DNA of 64,000 nt from Clostridium pascui (lineage in GTDB: Bacteria; Bacillota; Clostridia; Clostridiales; Clostridiaceae). Position numbers and translations under genes: made by a program. Shown here one piece after another: positions 24,842 through 33,319 of the stretch; the first letter of the stretch is position 1, and each line of letters opens with the position of its first letter. The notes below the pieces were generated by a model that had not been told where the DNA came from, made no database searches, and saw nothing but the letters and a program-made list of their open reading frames with translations. The stretch covers positions 186,001 through 250,000 of the forward strand of contig NZ_JAFBDB010000001.1 of the NCBI RefSeq assembly GCF_016908015.1, read 5' to 3'.

Positions 24842-25324
24842 ATGATGGAAGATAAATTTTATACAATAGATCAAGTAGCAGAAATGTTGGGTATGCATCA
24901 TAAAACCATAAGAAAATTTATAACTGAAGGTAAACTCGGGGCAAGTAAAGTTGGAAAGCAGTGGAGAATATCAGGACATGATTTAAGTATATTTATGGAA
25001 AAAAACAATGTTAAAATAGGTAATGAAAAAATAAATAAAGAATTAAATGTTGATTACTCCACTACAGGCAATGAAGAGGATACTATATCAAATCGGGTAA
25101 ATGTATCAACTGTAGTAGATATTAAAGAAACCGAAAAAGATGAATATATAAGAATATCAAATACACTTATAGCTATAGCAAATTGTAAAGACCCGGAAAT
25201 CGGGAAATCTACAGTTAGTATAAAGTATGACGAAAAACATAAAAGATTAAGAATAATTCTTTGGGGAAGTGTAAAATTTATAGAAAATATGTTAAGCACT
25301 ATTTCAATGCTTGTAGAACAATAA
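24842..25324 (+). CDS. Excisionase-type helix-turn-helix regulator with a novel C-terminal domain
   Basis: 160 residues. Residues 6-55 form a MerR/excisionase-type winged HTH (YTIDQVAEMLGMHHKTIRKF, then GKLGASKVGKQWRI). Residues 105-160 form a separate domain (DEYIRISNTLIAIANC, then YDEKHKRLRIILWGSVKFIE) that I do not recognise. It is probably a DNA-binding regulator rather than a true excisionase, since no integrase is near. The phased repeats in its own promoter are obvious candidate targets. Confidence 0.78.
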   Translation: MMEDKFYTIDQVAEMLGMHHKTIRKFITEGKLGASKVGKQWRISGHDLSIFMEKNNVKIGNEKINKELNVDYSTTGNEEDTISNRVNVSTVVDIKETEKDEYIRISNTLIAIANCKDPEIGKSTVSIKYDEKHKRLRIILWGSVKFIENMLSTISMLVEQ

Positions 25325-25396
25325 ACTGCCACTAGGCCTTATATAAAGAATGTTTATATAATACAACAAAAAACATTAATTTATTGGGGGATAATT

Positions 25397-25762
25397 ATGA
25401 AAATAACTAAGATAAAAGAAAATAATGTTGGGATTGCTATTGTATGTAGCAGCGAGATTTTAATAACTGATGTTCAGTCATCGCTGGATTTCATTGGAAC
25501 AGTAAGATATGAAACAGATTGTGATTGTGTAATTTTGAATAAGTCTGCAATATGTGGAGAGTTTTTTGACTTGAAAACACGGCTTGCAGGAGAAATCTTA
25601 CAAAAGTTTATTAACTATTATATGAAAGTTGCAATAGTCGGTGATTTTTCTATGTATTCAAGTAAGAGTTTAAGAGATTTTATCTATGAAAGCAACAAAG
25701 GAAAGCATATATTTTTTTTGCCAAGTGAAAAAGAAGCTATTAAAAAATTAAGTAATGCTTAA
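25397..25762 (+). CDS. DUF4180-family protein
   Basis: 121 residues matching the DUF4180 pattern: NVGIAIVCSSEILITDVQSS, NKSAICGEFFDLKTRLAGEI, and KVAIVGDFSMYSSKSLRDFI. The function of the family is unknown; it often occurs near small HTH regulators in Firmicutes. It follows the excisionase-type regulator by 72 bp with no terminator seen between, so it may be in the same transcript. Confidence 0.85.
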   Translation: MKITKIKENNVGIAIVCSSEILITDVQSSLDFIGTVRYETDCDCVILNKSAICGEFFDLKTRLAGEILQKFINYYMKVAIVGDFSMYSSKSLRDFIYESNKGKHIFFLPSEKEAIKKLSNA

Positions 25763-25820
25763 CCTTAAAGAAAAAAAGTAGTGTAATTTATAAATTTATA
25801 ATATATTTAGGGGGAAAATC

Positions 25821-26732
25821 ATGATAAGACAATACAATTTATATCAAATTGATTCATTTACAAAGGAAAAATTCACAGGGAATCCAGCAGGGGTAATAAC
25901 AAATGCAGATGGATTAACCGATTACGAAATGCAAAAAATAGCTAGGGAACTTAATAATTCTGAGACAGCCTTTATTTTTTCTTCAAATAGCAATGAGTAT
26001 GATGCTCATATACGTTTTTTCACTCCAACAAATGAAGTGCCAATTTGCGGACATGCTACTATTGCCGCTCATTATGCACGTGCTGTTGAAAATGGATTGG
26101 ACACATCTAGAGTTTATCATAAAACAGGTGCTGGAATTTTGCCTGTAGACGTAATAAGAGAAAATGAAGACTACAAAATTGTTATGACACAAGGACAAGT
26201 TGAATTTGGCACAATTATTGATGGAGAAAATAAAAAAGAACTTTTATTAGCTCTTAATATAAAAAATAATGATTTGCTGGAAAATTACGAAATCCAAATT
26301 GTCTCAACAGGTCATTCTAAGGTTATGATTGGTATAAAAAGCATTGATACTTTAAACACATTAAAGCCAAACTACGATGCACTTTCTAGATTGAGTAAAA
26401 CTATTAAATGTAATGGGTATTATGTTTTTACGGTTAATTCACAAGATAGTGATATATTAATACACGGTAGAATGTTTGCACCTGCAATAGGTATTAACGA
26501 GGATCCTGTTACTGGTAATGCAAATGGTCCTTTGGGTGCATATCTTGTTCATCATAATCTTGTTAAGCACAATAATTCTTTGTTTAGATTTAGGGCTAAG
26601 CAGGGGGAAGCTATAAACCGAACTGGTATTATTGAAGTTGAGGTAAAAATAGAGGATAAAGAACCTGTTGAAGTTAAGGTTTCTGGAAATGCTGTAATAA
26701 TATTTAAATCCGAATTATTATTACATGATTAA
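25821..26732 (+). CDS. PhzF-family isomerase/epimerase-like protein
   Basis: 303 residues, full length for the family. The N-terminal half has the usual VDSFTKEKFTGNPAGV-type opening (here IDSFTKEKF), the catalytic Glu in ARELNNSETAFIF, and CGHATIAAHY. The C-terminal half has INEDPVTGNANGPLGAYLV. PhzF proteins isomerise or epimerise small acids such as dihydro-hydroxyanthranilate; most homologues, as here, lack a phenazine pathway and have unknown substrates. GGGGG precedes the ATG. Confidence 0.92.
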   Translation: MIRQYNLYQIDSFTKEKFTGNPAGVITNADGLTDYEMQKIARELNNSETAFIFSSNSNEYDAHIRFFTPTNEVPICGHATIAAHYARAVENGLDTSRVYHKTGAGILPVDVIRENEDYKIVMTQGQVEFGTIIDGENKKELLLALNIKNNDLLENYEIQIVSTGHSKVMIGIKSIDTLNTLKPNYDALSRLSKTIKCNGYYVFTVNSQDSDILIHGRMFAPAIGINEDPVTGNANGPLGAYLVHHNLVKHNNSLFRFRAKQGEAINRTGIIEVEVKIEDKEPVEVKVSGNAVIIFKSELLLHD

Positions 26733-26784
26733 TAAATCCTTCAAGAATAAGTGACTTTTAGTGGGAAAAATTTTATAATATATG

Positions 26785-26878
26785 ATTGAGAGATAAAAAC
26801 ACAATCCGGTTGGTAGTCCGGATGCAGGATTTAAACCTGTCAGTAACCTGCCCTCCTGGGGTTGTCCGTTCTCTTGTA
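26785..26878 (+). ncRNA. yjdF RNA (azaaromatic-responsive riboswitch)
   Basis: This region lies directly upstream of yjdF. Visible structure: an outer helix from GAGAGA (26788) with TTCTCTTG (26869-26876); a second helix ACAATCC (26801-26807) with GGGTTGT (26858-26864); and inner hairpins CCGG-CCGG and CAGG-CCTG. Size, position and the gene it precedes fit the yjdF motif, known to bind many aromatic heterocycles. The ribosome-binding site AGGAGG at 26890 follows, so control of translation is likely. The assignment rests on context and fold, not on an alignment. Confidence 0.75.
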
Positions 26879-26903
26879 ATTGAAAATACAGGAGGAATTA
26901 AAA

Positions 26904-27314
26904 ATGAGTGTAAAATTAACTGTCTTTTTTGAGGAACCTTTTTGGGTTGGAGTATTTGAGAGAATTAATGGAGAAATGCTGGAAACCTCTAAAGTTATTT
27001 TTGGTTCTGAACCAAAGGATTATGAAATTTATAGTTTCATACTGGAAAACTATTATAAATTGATTTTCAGCAGACCCATTAAAGTTGATACAGTAGAGCA
27101 AAAGCAAATAAACCCGAAAAGACTTAAAAGGATTGTTAAGAAAGAAACTGCTCAAAAAGGTATTGGAACCAAAGCCCAACAAGCAATGAAACTAGAACAT
27201 GAAAAAAGAAAAGAAGAACATAAAAAAACTTCAAAAGAAAAAAAAGAAGAGCTTGAAAGAATTAAATTTGAAAAACGACAAGCGAAGAAGAAGGAAAAGA
27301 AAAAAGGACATTGA
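26904..27314 (+). CDS. yjdF: YjdF-family (DUF2992) protein
   Basis: 136 residues. The N-terminal 60 residues match YjdF (VKLTVFFEEPFWVGVFER, FGSEPKDYEIYSFIL). The C-terminal half is a Lys/Glu-rich charged helix ending KKEKKKGH. The family function is unknown, but its expression in other Firmicutes is tied to aromatic compounds through the yjdF riboswitch, which is present here. The ATG at 26904 follows AGGAGG by 8 bases. A terminator follows immediately. Confidence 0.92.
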   Translation: MSVKLTVFFEEPFWVGVFERINGEMLETSKVIFGSEPKDYEIYSFILENYYKLIFSRPIKVDTVEQKQINPKRLKRIVKKETAQKGIGTKAQQAMKLEHEKRKEEHKKTSKEKKEELERIKFEKRQAKKKEKKKGH

Positions 27315-27319
27315 GGTTC

Positions 27320-27351
27320 CAAGCCCCCAAATTTTAAGGGGGCTATTTTTT
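27320..27351 (+). terminator. Terminator of yjdF
   Basis: AGCCCCC and GGGGGCT form a stem around an A/T loop and are followed by ATTTTTTTA. It overlaps the end of the convergent tetR gene. Confidence 0.92.
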
Positions 27352-27993
27352 TATTGCTTGAAGCCCTATGATAATTACCTCAAGGTACTCTGCAAATTCT
27401 GATACAAAATCACGTTTATGGCAGGATGAATTAGGCACTTTTAATGCCTGCCGCTGTTTTTTATTTGAAACAATGGAAGAAAATTGGCCTAAAGCATAAT
27501 GCATTTGATAGTGAATAAAGTACCTAAACTGTTCATTAGATAAATCAGGCAGTAATCTTTTAATAATAACTCTCAGATGACTGAAATTGCTATAAAAATC
27601 TTGCTTAAATGTCTCAAATGCAGTTAAAGTTGAAGATTTCTCAAGCACTATAGTTAAAAGAGAAAACAGCTTAACTAGACGTTTATTCTGATATATTTGT
27701 TCTGCCCAAATATGGCAAAAAGCTCTAAGTTCCAAATGATCATAGCTTTCCAAGCTCTGTTGTAGCCCGTCCACCCACTTTTCAGCATCTGAGGCAACAA
27801 TCCATAGGAAAATTTCTTCCCTAGTAGTTACATATTTATATAAATTTGCTCTTGAAAAATTCAGCTCACTAGCAATTGAGGCAAGAGTGATTTTTTCCAA
27901 TGGCTCTTTTTCCAATAGCTTGACGGTTGCCTCAATGATTTGGTCACGCCTAATGTTTTTTTGTTCCTCACTGCGTGCGCGTTTAAATACCAT
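27343..27993 (-). CDS. TetR-family repressor of the adjacent efflux operon
   Basis: 216 residues. The N-terminal HTH reads IIEATVKLLEKEPLEKITLA ... ELNFSRANLYKYVTTREEIF. The C-terminal part resembles TetR proteins that control multidrug efflux. It is divergent from the HlyD/HlyD/MFS operon, and the 235-bp intergenic region carries two palindromic operators set across the efflux promoter. GGAGGTG precedes the ATG. It likely represses both itself and the exporter until a toxic ligand binds. Confidence 0.9.
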   Translation of the reverse strand: MVFKRARSEEQKNIRRDQIIEATVKLLEKEPLEKITLASIASELNFSRANLYKYVTTREEIFLWIVASDAEKWVDGLQQSLESYDHLELRAFCHIWAEQIYQNKRLVKLFSLLTIVLEKSSTLTAFETFKQDFYSNFSHLRVIIKRLLPDLSNEQFRYFIHYQMHYALGQFSSIVSNKKQRQALKVPNSSCHKRDFVSEFAEYLEVIIIGLQAIKK

Positions 27994-28075
27994 CTTGGCA
28001 CCTCCTTTTAAAGTGACAATTATATAATAACAAATGAAGTGTGAACTGACAAGTTGGCAAAATATGATAAAAATA

Positions 28076-28132
28076 TTGACAAGTTACACTGTGTAATTTA
28101 TACTTAAAAACGTAAATTACATAGTGTAACTT
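28076..28132 (+). promoter_or_regulatory. Efflux promoter with paired palindromic operators
   Basis: TTGACA (28076-28081) and TATACT (28099-28104) are 17 bp apart. TTACACTGTGTAA (28084-28096) lies between them. TTACATAGTGTAA, a near-copy, lies just downstream of the -10 box. Taken together, 28081-28100 and 28113-28132 form 20-bp inverted arms with one mismatch. Two TetR dimers here would shut the promoter. Confidence 0.88.
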
Positions 28133-28227
28133 ATTTTTGTAATAGTATGATCATTGGAACATTAGCTAATGTCGTATTTACTGCAAAAAATCTATATAGT
28201 TAAATAATTTTAATATGGAGGAATAAT

Positions 28228-29214
28228 ATGAAAAAAGTTACTTGTTTACTATGTTTAACTTTAACAATGGTATTAAATGGTTGTAGTGCAACTAGCAGTA
28301 TTAGTATAAATAAGAGCGAAGAAACTACTAAAGCAACTAAACAAAATACCAAAAATAAATACATAATGGCTGGGAAAATTGATACAAATGATCAGGTGAA
28401 TATAGCTTCAAGAATTTCAGCAAGAGTTTCTGAAGTATTAATCAATGTTGGGTCAAAAGTTAATCAAGGGGATGTTGTTATTAAATTAGATACAACGGAT
28501 TTACAAGCTCAAGTTGGTCAAGCCCAAGCAGCAGTAAATACTGCAAATGCAAATTTAGCTAATGCTATGAATAGTATACGCCCTGAACAAATTTCTCAAG
28601 CACAAGCATCACTAGATAGTGCAACTGAAAATTATAAAGTTGTAAACAAAAATTATGAACGAATGAAAGTTTTAGTTGAAGAAGGAATAAATACTCAGCA
28701 GCAGTTAGAAGCAGCTCATCAACAAGTTGTTGCAGCGGAAGCACAAAAGAAATCATCACAGGAACAACTAAATATACTTAAAAATGGTGTAACAGAAACT
28801 AGCATAAACGTTTACAAAGCACAAGTACAACAAGCAGAGGCAGCTTTAAAAACATCGCAAACAGCATTAAACAATGGAGTTATCACATCTCCAATTTCAG
28901 GAGTTGTAAATGCTAAAAATATTAATGTGGGTGAGATAGCTTCACCAGGTACAGCCCTTGCGTCAATATCTAATCACGATTCTTTAGTTGTAAATGCTTA
29001 TGCACCACTAGATATTATAAATGGTCTCAAAGAAGGGCAAGATGTGGTTGTCAAAGTAGCTGAAGTAGAAAATACTGAATTTAAAGGAAAAATATTAGTG
29101 ATAAATACTAAATTAAATTCTCAAAGCAGAAATGTTTTAGTTAAGGTATCCTTATCTGATCCGAAGTCTCAGCTAAAACCAGGAATGTTGGCAGAGGTTG
29201 GATTAAAGAAATAA
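28228..29214 (+). CDS. Lipoprotein membrane-fusion (HlyD-like) adaptor with coiled-coil hairpin
   Basis: 328 residues. The lipobox LNGC gives a lipid-anchored Cys19. A biotinyl-lipoyl half (VNIASRISARVSEVLINVGS) leads into a long Ala/Gln-rich alpha hairpin (about residues 95-205), then the second lipoyl half (SPISGVVNAKNINVGEIASP) and a beta-barrel domain. This is the plan of periplasmic adaptor proteins, here in an organism without an outer membrane. It is the first gene of a three-gene exporter operon. Confidence 0.88.
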   Translation: MKKVTCLLCLTLTMVLNGCSATSSISINKSEETTKATKQNTKNKYIMAGKIDTNDQVNIASRISARVSEVLINVGSKVNQGDVVIKLDTTDLQAQVGQAQAAVNTANANLANAMNSIRPEQISQAQASLDSATENYKVVNKNYERMKVLVEEGINTQQQLEAAHQQVVAAEAQKKSSQEQLNILKNGVTETSINVYKAQVQQAEAALKTSQTALNNGVITSPISGVVNAKNINVGEIASPGTALASISNHDSLVVNAYAPLDIINGLKEGQDVVVKVAEVENTEFKGKILVINTKLNSQSRNVLVKVSLSDPKSQLKPGMLAEVGLKK

Positions 29215-29233
29215 CGAAAGAGGTGATTGTAAT

Positions 29234-29887
29234 ATGAAGGAAAGACGTAAAACGTTGATGATTGGAATATTAATGGTAATGGTAGTAGCATTAGGCGGGA
29301 TAGTATATTATTATTGGTATCAAAATACAAATTATGTTTCAACTGAAGATGCAAGAGTTAGTGCTGATTTTGTGAGCGTGACACCTCAAATTTCAGGGAA
29401 ATTATTAGAATTAAATGTAGACGAAGGCGATAGAGTCACAAAAAATGAAATATTAGCTAGTCAAGATATGAATGGTCTTCCAGATACAAGTGTTGAACAA
29501 TCCTTGGTGAGATCACCTATTAACGGTGTAGTTATAAAAAAACAAGGAACTGTTGGAGAACTTTTATCTCCAGGCCAAACTTTAATTACTTTAATGGATC
29601 CTGGCAAAATATATATAACCGCTAATATAGAAGAAACAAAACTTGGGAAAGTAAAAATTGGACAACCTGTTGAGATAGCTATAGATCAATATGGATCTAA
29701 AAAATTTACTGGAAAAGTTAAATCTATAGGAGAAGTTTCAAATTCAGCTTTATCACTTTTATCATCATCAACCAGCGGTACATTTACAAAGGTAGTTCAA
29801 AGAATATCAATAAAAATTGAACTTGATGATTTTGACAGCAAAATCCTTCCAGGAACAAATGCCGTTGTTAAGATCCATGTTAAGTAA
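29234..29887 (+). CDS. Second HlyD/EmrA-like adaptor, hairpin-less
   Basis: 217 residues. One N-terminal membrane helix (about 11-28) is followed by YVSTEDARVSADFVSVTPQI and LNVDEGDRVTKNEILAS, as in EmrA, and by a lipoyl half SPINGVVIKKQGTVGELLSP. The coiled-coil hairpin that normally separates the lipoyl halves is reduced to about ten residues. The beta-barrel part is intact. It lies 19 bp after the lipoprotein adaptor and 12 bp before the MFS gene. It probably bridges the pump and the first adaptor. Confidence 0.88.
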   Translation: MKERRKTLMIGILMVMVVALGGIVYYYWYQNTNYVSTEDARVSADFVSVTPQISGKLLELNVDEGDRVTKNEILASQDMNGLPDTSVEQSLVRSPINGVVIKKQGTVGELLSPGQTLITLMDPGKIYITANIEETKLGKVKIGQPVEIAIDQYGSKKFTGKVKSIGEVSNSALSLLSSSTSGTFTKVVQRISIKIELDDFDSKILPGTNAVVKIHVK

Positions 29888-29899
29888 CGGAGGGATGAC

Positions 29900-31438
29900 A
29901 TGGGAGAGAATAATAATGAATCATTAAGTAGCTGGCTAGGGTTAGGAGTAGTTGTAATAGGAACCTTCATGGCTATACTAGACAGTAGTATAGTTAATAT
30001 TGCTCTTCCTAAGATGATGTCTGTTTTCGGTTTATCATTAGATGGAGCTAAGTGGATAATAACAGCTTACTCACTTACACTTGGGGCTATTATACCCTTA
30101 ACAGGATATCTTCAGGACGTTTTTGGACCTAAAAAAATATATATGTTTGCATTAGGAATGTTTTCGATAGGATCATTATTATGCGGCTTTGCATGGAGCG
30201 GTGGAACTATGATAGGCTTTCGTATAGTACAAGCTCTTGGTGGTGGAATGATAATGCCAGTAGGAATGTCAATAATATATCAGTTATTTCCTAAGGAAAA
30301 AATAGGATTTGCACTTGGATTTTGGGGAATAGCATCTATGGCTGCACCTGCTATAGGACCAACACTTGGCGGATTTATTATTGAGAAGATGGATTGGAGA
30401 ATGATTTTTAATATTAATGTGCCTATAGGAGTAGTTGGAGTAATAATGGCAGCAATTATATTAAAGGACTCAGAAAAAAAGCCATTCAAGGCCTTTGATA
30501 TAATAGGATTTTTATCCTCTACAATTGGAATAGTAAGTGTGTTATATGTGCTTGGCGAAGGTTCATCAATTGACTGGAGTAAAATCGAAAATCCAATATT
30601 AATGACTATTGGTATTTTAAGTCTTATATTGTTTGTAGTAAACGAGCTTACACATCCCAATCCGCTACTAGATTTGCGAGTTTTGAAGTTATTTGATTTC
30701 AGTATAAGCTTAATAATAAGTAGTGTTTTAACACTGGCACTAATGGGGGCATCTTACATATTACCAGTGTTTTTACAAAATATAAGAAGTTATACTCCTA
30801 TGGAGACAGGACTTATAATGTTACCTTCTGCTCTTGTAATGGGGCTTCTGATGCCGATAAGTGGTAATTTGTTTGATAAATTTGGAGCAAAACCACTTGT
30901 AATACCTGGACTTATAATATTAGGCATTAGTTCTTATGAGCTTGCAAGTGTTATAAATATGAATTCAAGTAAAGAGTACATAGTATTAATTACTTGTATT
31001 AGATCTGTAGGATTAGGTCTTGCTATGATGCCAATCAGTACTGTGGGAATGAATGCTGTAAAAAAAGAATTAGTTCCAGGTGCGTCAGCTCTTAATAACA
31101 CCATAAGGCAAATTTCAGGTGCGCTTAGTGTAACTATAATGTCTACAATCATGCAGGGAAGAACTGATTATAATTACGGCAAGTTGTCAGAACAAATAAC
31201 TATTTACAACAAAGCTTCGAATGATATGTTAAGTACACTAACAAAGTCATATATGCATGCAGGAATGTCACAAAGTATGGCCAAGGTTTCTGCAGTATCT
31301 AAATTGGCGCAAATGTTACAAGGTCAAGCGACTATTGATGGAATGTCCTATGCTGTTACGGTAACGGTTAGTGCAGTAGCAGTGGCTTTGATTTTAACCT
31401 TATTTATGAGAGGCAAAACACCTATTGAAAATCAATAA
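29900..31438 (+). CDS. MFS multidrug exporter of the DHA2 (EmrB/QacA) family
   Basis: 512 residues with 14 predicted membrane helices. It shows the DHA2 motifs: FMAILDSSIVNIALPKM in helix 1, LTGYLQDVFGPKKIYM (motif A), and GFRIVQALGGGMIMPVGMSI. It exports hydrophobic or cationic drugs using the proton gradient. Coupling with two adaptor proteins mirrors EmrAB systems. It is transcribed with them from the TetR-controlled promoter and ends at the terminator at 31495. Confidence 0.93.
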   Translation: MGENNNESLSSWLGLGVVVIGTFMAILDSSIVNIALPKMMSVFGLSLDGAKWIITAYSLTLGAIIPLTGYLQDVFGPKKIYMFALGMFSIGSLLCGFAWSGGTMIGFRIVQALGGGMIMPVGMSIIYQLFPKEKIGFALGFWGIASMAAPAIGPTLGGFIIEKMDWRMIFNINVPIGVVGVIMAAIILKDSEKKPFKAFDIIGFLSSTIGIVSVLYVLGEGSSIDWSKIENPILMTIGILSLILFVVNELTHPNPLLDLRVLKLFDFSISLIISSVLTLALMGASYILPVFLQNIRSYTPMETGLIMLPSALVMGLLMPISGNLFDKFGAKPLVIPGLIILGISSYELASVINMNSSKEYIVLITCIRSVGLGLAMMPISTVGMNAVKKELVPGASALNNTIRQISGALSVTIMSTIMQGRTDYNYGKLSEQITIYNKASNDMLSTLTKSYMHAGMSQSMAKVSAVSKLAQMLQGQATIDGMSYAVTVTVSAVAVALILTLFMRGKTPIENQ

Positions 31439-31494
31439 TGTAAAGGGATAGAAATCTTATTAATACCTATAATAATATAAAAGATAGTATTTAG

Positions 31495-31525
31495 CCGCTA
31501 GTGAACAAATTCATTAGCGGTTTTT
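31495..31525 (+). terminator. Terminator of the efflux operon
   Basis: CCGCTAGTGAA pairs with TTCATTAGCGG, followed by TTTTTCC. The remaining 31530-31761 is A/T-rich and holds only a possible promoter (TTGACG at 31683, TATAAC about 16 bp later) for the MerR-type gene. Confidence 0.88.
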
Positions 31526-31761
31526 CCTTCTATAAAATATGATAGCAAGCATACTTTTTATATTTGTAAAAGGTATTGAAATAAACTATGGTAAAAATCT
31601 TAATATTTAATATATTATACCCTTATAACGTATTATTAATTTATACTTAAGTTATTAAATATATGCCTTGCTCAGTTTGATATTGACGATAAAAAACCAT
31701 CCACTATAACACCAAACTCAACACCTGCGATATGATAGAGTTAAATGGAGGTGAAAATATA

Positions 31762-32526
31762 ATGGAAAATAAGTACAAGACAGCACAAGTAGCAAAAATA
31801 ATTGGGGTACACCCTAATACAGTACGGTTATATGAAAAACTAGAATTGATACCTAAACCTCAGAGATTATCTAATGGATATAGGGTCTTTACAGATTTTC
31901 ATATTGCACAATTTAAGTTAGCGAGGATAGCATTTAAAGTTGAGGTGCTGCAAAGCGGCCTTAGAAAAAAGATGATTAATATTATTAAATTATCTGCTAG
32001 GGGTGAGTTTCAAAAGGCAATTGCATGTACCGACAACTATATAAGTCAGGTTAAAGTAGAGCAGAAAAATGCAGAAGAAGCTATCGAAATTACAAGAAAA
32101 TTACTTTCTGGTATACACAAGGAAGAAAAAGATGTATCTTTGACAAGAAAACAAACTGCAGATTATCTGGGAATTACCATGGATACTTTAAGAAATTGGG
32201 AAATGAATGGGTTACTTTCTGTAAAAAGAAAACAAAATGGATATAGGGTATATACTAAAGATGATATTCAATTGCTAAAAATAATACGTTCATTACGCTG
32301 TGCCAATTATTCCCTTGCGGCAATTTTACGAATGATAAGCGCCATATCAAACTACTCGGAAATTGATATACGAAAAGTTATTAATACACCTGAAACTGAT
32401 GAAGATATTGTAACAGTTTGTGATAAACTTCTTACTTCATTAAGCAACGCAGAATTAAATGCAAATTGCATTTTAAGGCAGCTAAAAGCCATGGAAGAAA
32501 AATTTAATATGAACCCTACAGTTTAA
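31762..32526 (+). CDS. Regulator with two tandem MerR-type DNA-binding domains
   Basis: 254 residues. The first MerR HTH is at residues 5-70 (YKTAQVAKIIGVHPNTVRLY, SNGYRVFTDFHIAQ). The second is at 130-200 (LTRKQTADYLGITMDTLRNW, QNGYRVYTKDDIQLL). A charged helical linker joins them, and the C-terminal helix could serve as a dimerisation coil. Two complete HTH units in one chain could let a monomer or dimer bridge two sites. GGAGGTG precedes the ATG at 31762. It sits upstream of an ABC exporter, its likely target. Confidence 0.88.
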   Translation: MENKYKTAQVAKIIGVHPNTVRLYEKLELIPKPQRLSNGYRVFTDFHIAQFKLARIAFKVEVLQSGLRKKMINIIKLSARGEFQKAIACTDNYISQVKVEQKNAEEAIEITRKLLSGIHKEEKDVSLTRKQTADYLGITMDTLRNWEMNGLLSVKRKQNGYRVYTKDDIQLLKIIRSLRCANYSLAAILRMISAISNYSEIDIRKVINTPETDEDIVTVCDKLLTSLSNAELNANCILRQLKAMEEKFNMNPTV

Positions 32527-32587
32527 CACCAGACTTTGTCCTGATGTTATTATATTTTATGTATTAAAAGATAGGAGGTTTATAGAC

Positions 32588-33319
32588 ATGGAAATAATTA
32601 AAATTCAAGCCTTATGCAAAGCATACGGAAATATACAAGCCGTAAATAATGTTAGTATATCAGTTAAACGTGGTGAAGTGTTTGGATTGCTTGGTGCTAA
32701 CGGAGCAGGGAAAAGTACGATTATTGAATGTATTTTAGGCACAAAGAAATTTGATAGTGGATTCGTTTCGATTTTAGGAATGAATACACAAACAGAGAGA
32801 AAGGAATTATTTGAGCAAGTTGGAGTACAATTTCAAGAATCAAATTATCAAGACAAACTAACAGTAGAAGAACTTTGTGAGGTTACACAAGCCCTTTACA
32901 AAAATACACTAGATTATACAGAATTGTTAAAACAATTTGGCCTTTCAAGTAAATACAAAAGTCAAGTCAGTGAACTTTCAGGAGGAGAAAAACAACGCTT
33001 ATTTATTATACTTGCCTTAATTCCCAATCCTAAAGTTGTATTCTTAGATGAGCTGACAACAGGGCTTGATGCCAGAGTAAGGAGAGATGTATGGAAAGGA
33101 CTTCTAGACCTAAAGAAGAAAGGTCTTACTATCTTTTTAACTTCGCATTTTATGGATGAAGTAGAAGCATTGTGTGATAGAATTTGTATTCTTAAAAAAG
33201 GAACCAGCATTTTCTATGGGACTGTACAAGAAGGAATTGCAGGAAGTCCGTTTGAAAAATTTGAGGAAGCTTATTTATGGTATACAGATGAGGTGGTAAT
33301 GAATAATGAAAGCATTTAG
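32588..33319 (+). CDS. ABC transporter ATP-binding subunit (drug/bacitracin-export type)
   Basis: 243 residues with Walker A GANGAGKST (36-44), a Q-loop (VGVQFQESNYQDKLTVEELC), signature LSGGEKQR and Walker B VVFLDELTTGLD followed by a switch His (LTSHFMDE). It is related to ABC-2 type exporters such as CcmA/DrrA. It overlaps the permease gene by 14 bp. Together with the permease it forms an exporter, with antibiotic or lipid substrates most likely. Confidence 0.94.
   Translation: MEIIKIQALCKAYGNIQAVNNVSISVKRGEVFGLLGANGAGKSTIIECILGTKKFDSGFVSILGMNTQTERKELFEQVGVQFQESNYQDKLTVEELCEVTQALYKNTLDYTELLKQFGLSSKYKSQVSELSGGEKQRLFIILALIPNPKVVFLDELTTGLDARVRRDVWKGLLDLKKKGLTIFLTSHFMDEVEALCDRICILKKGTSIFYGTVQEGIAGSPFEKFEEAYLWYTDEVVMNNESI

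Noticed and set aside
24842-25324. True excisionase of an integrative element
   Set aside because: The protein is twice the usual length and has an extra C-terminal domain, and there is no integrase or attachment-site repeat nearby.
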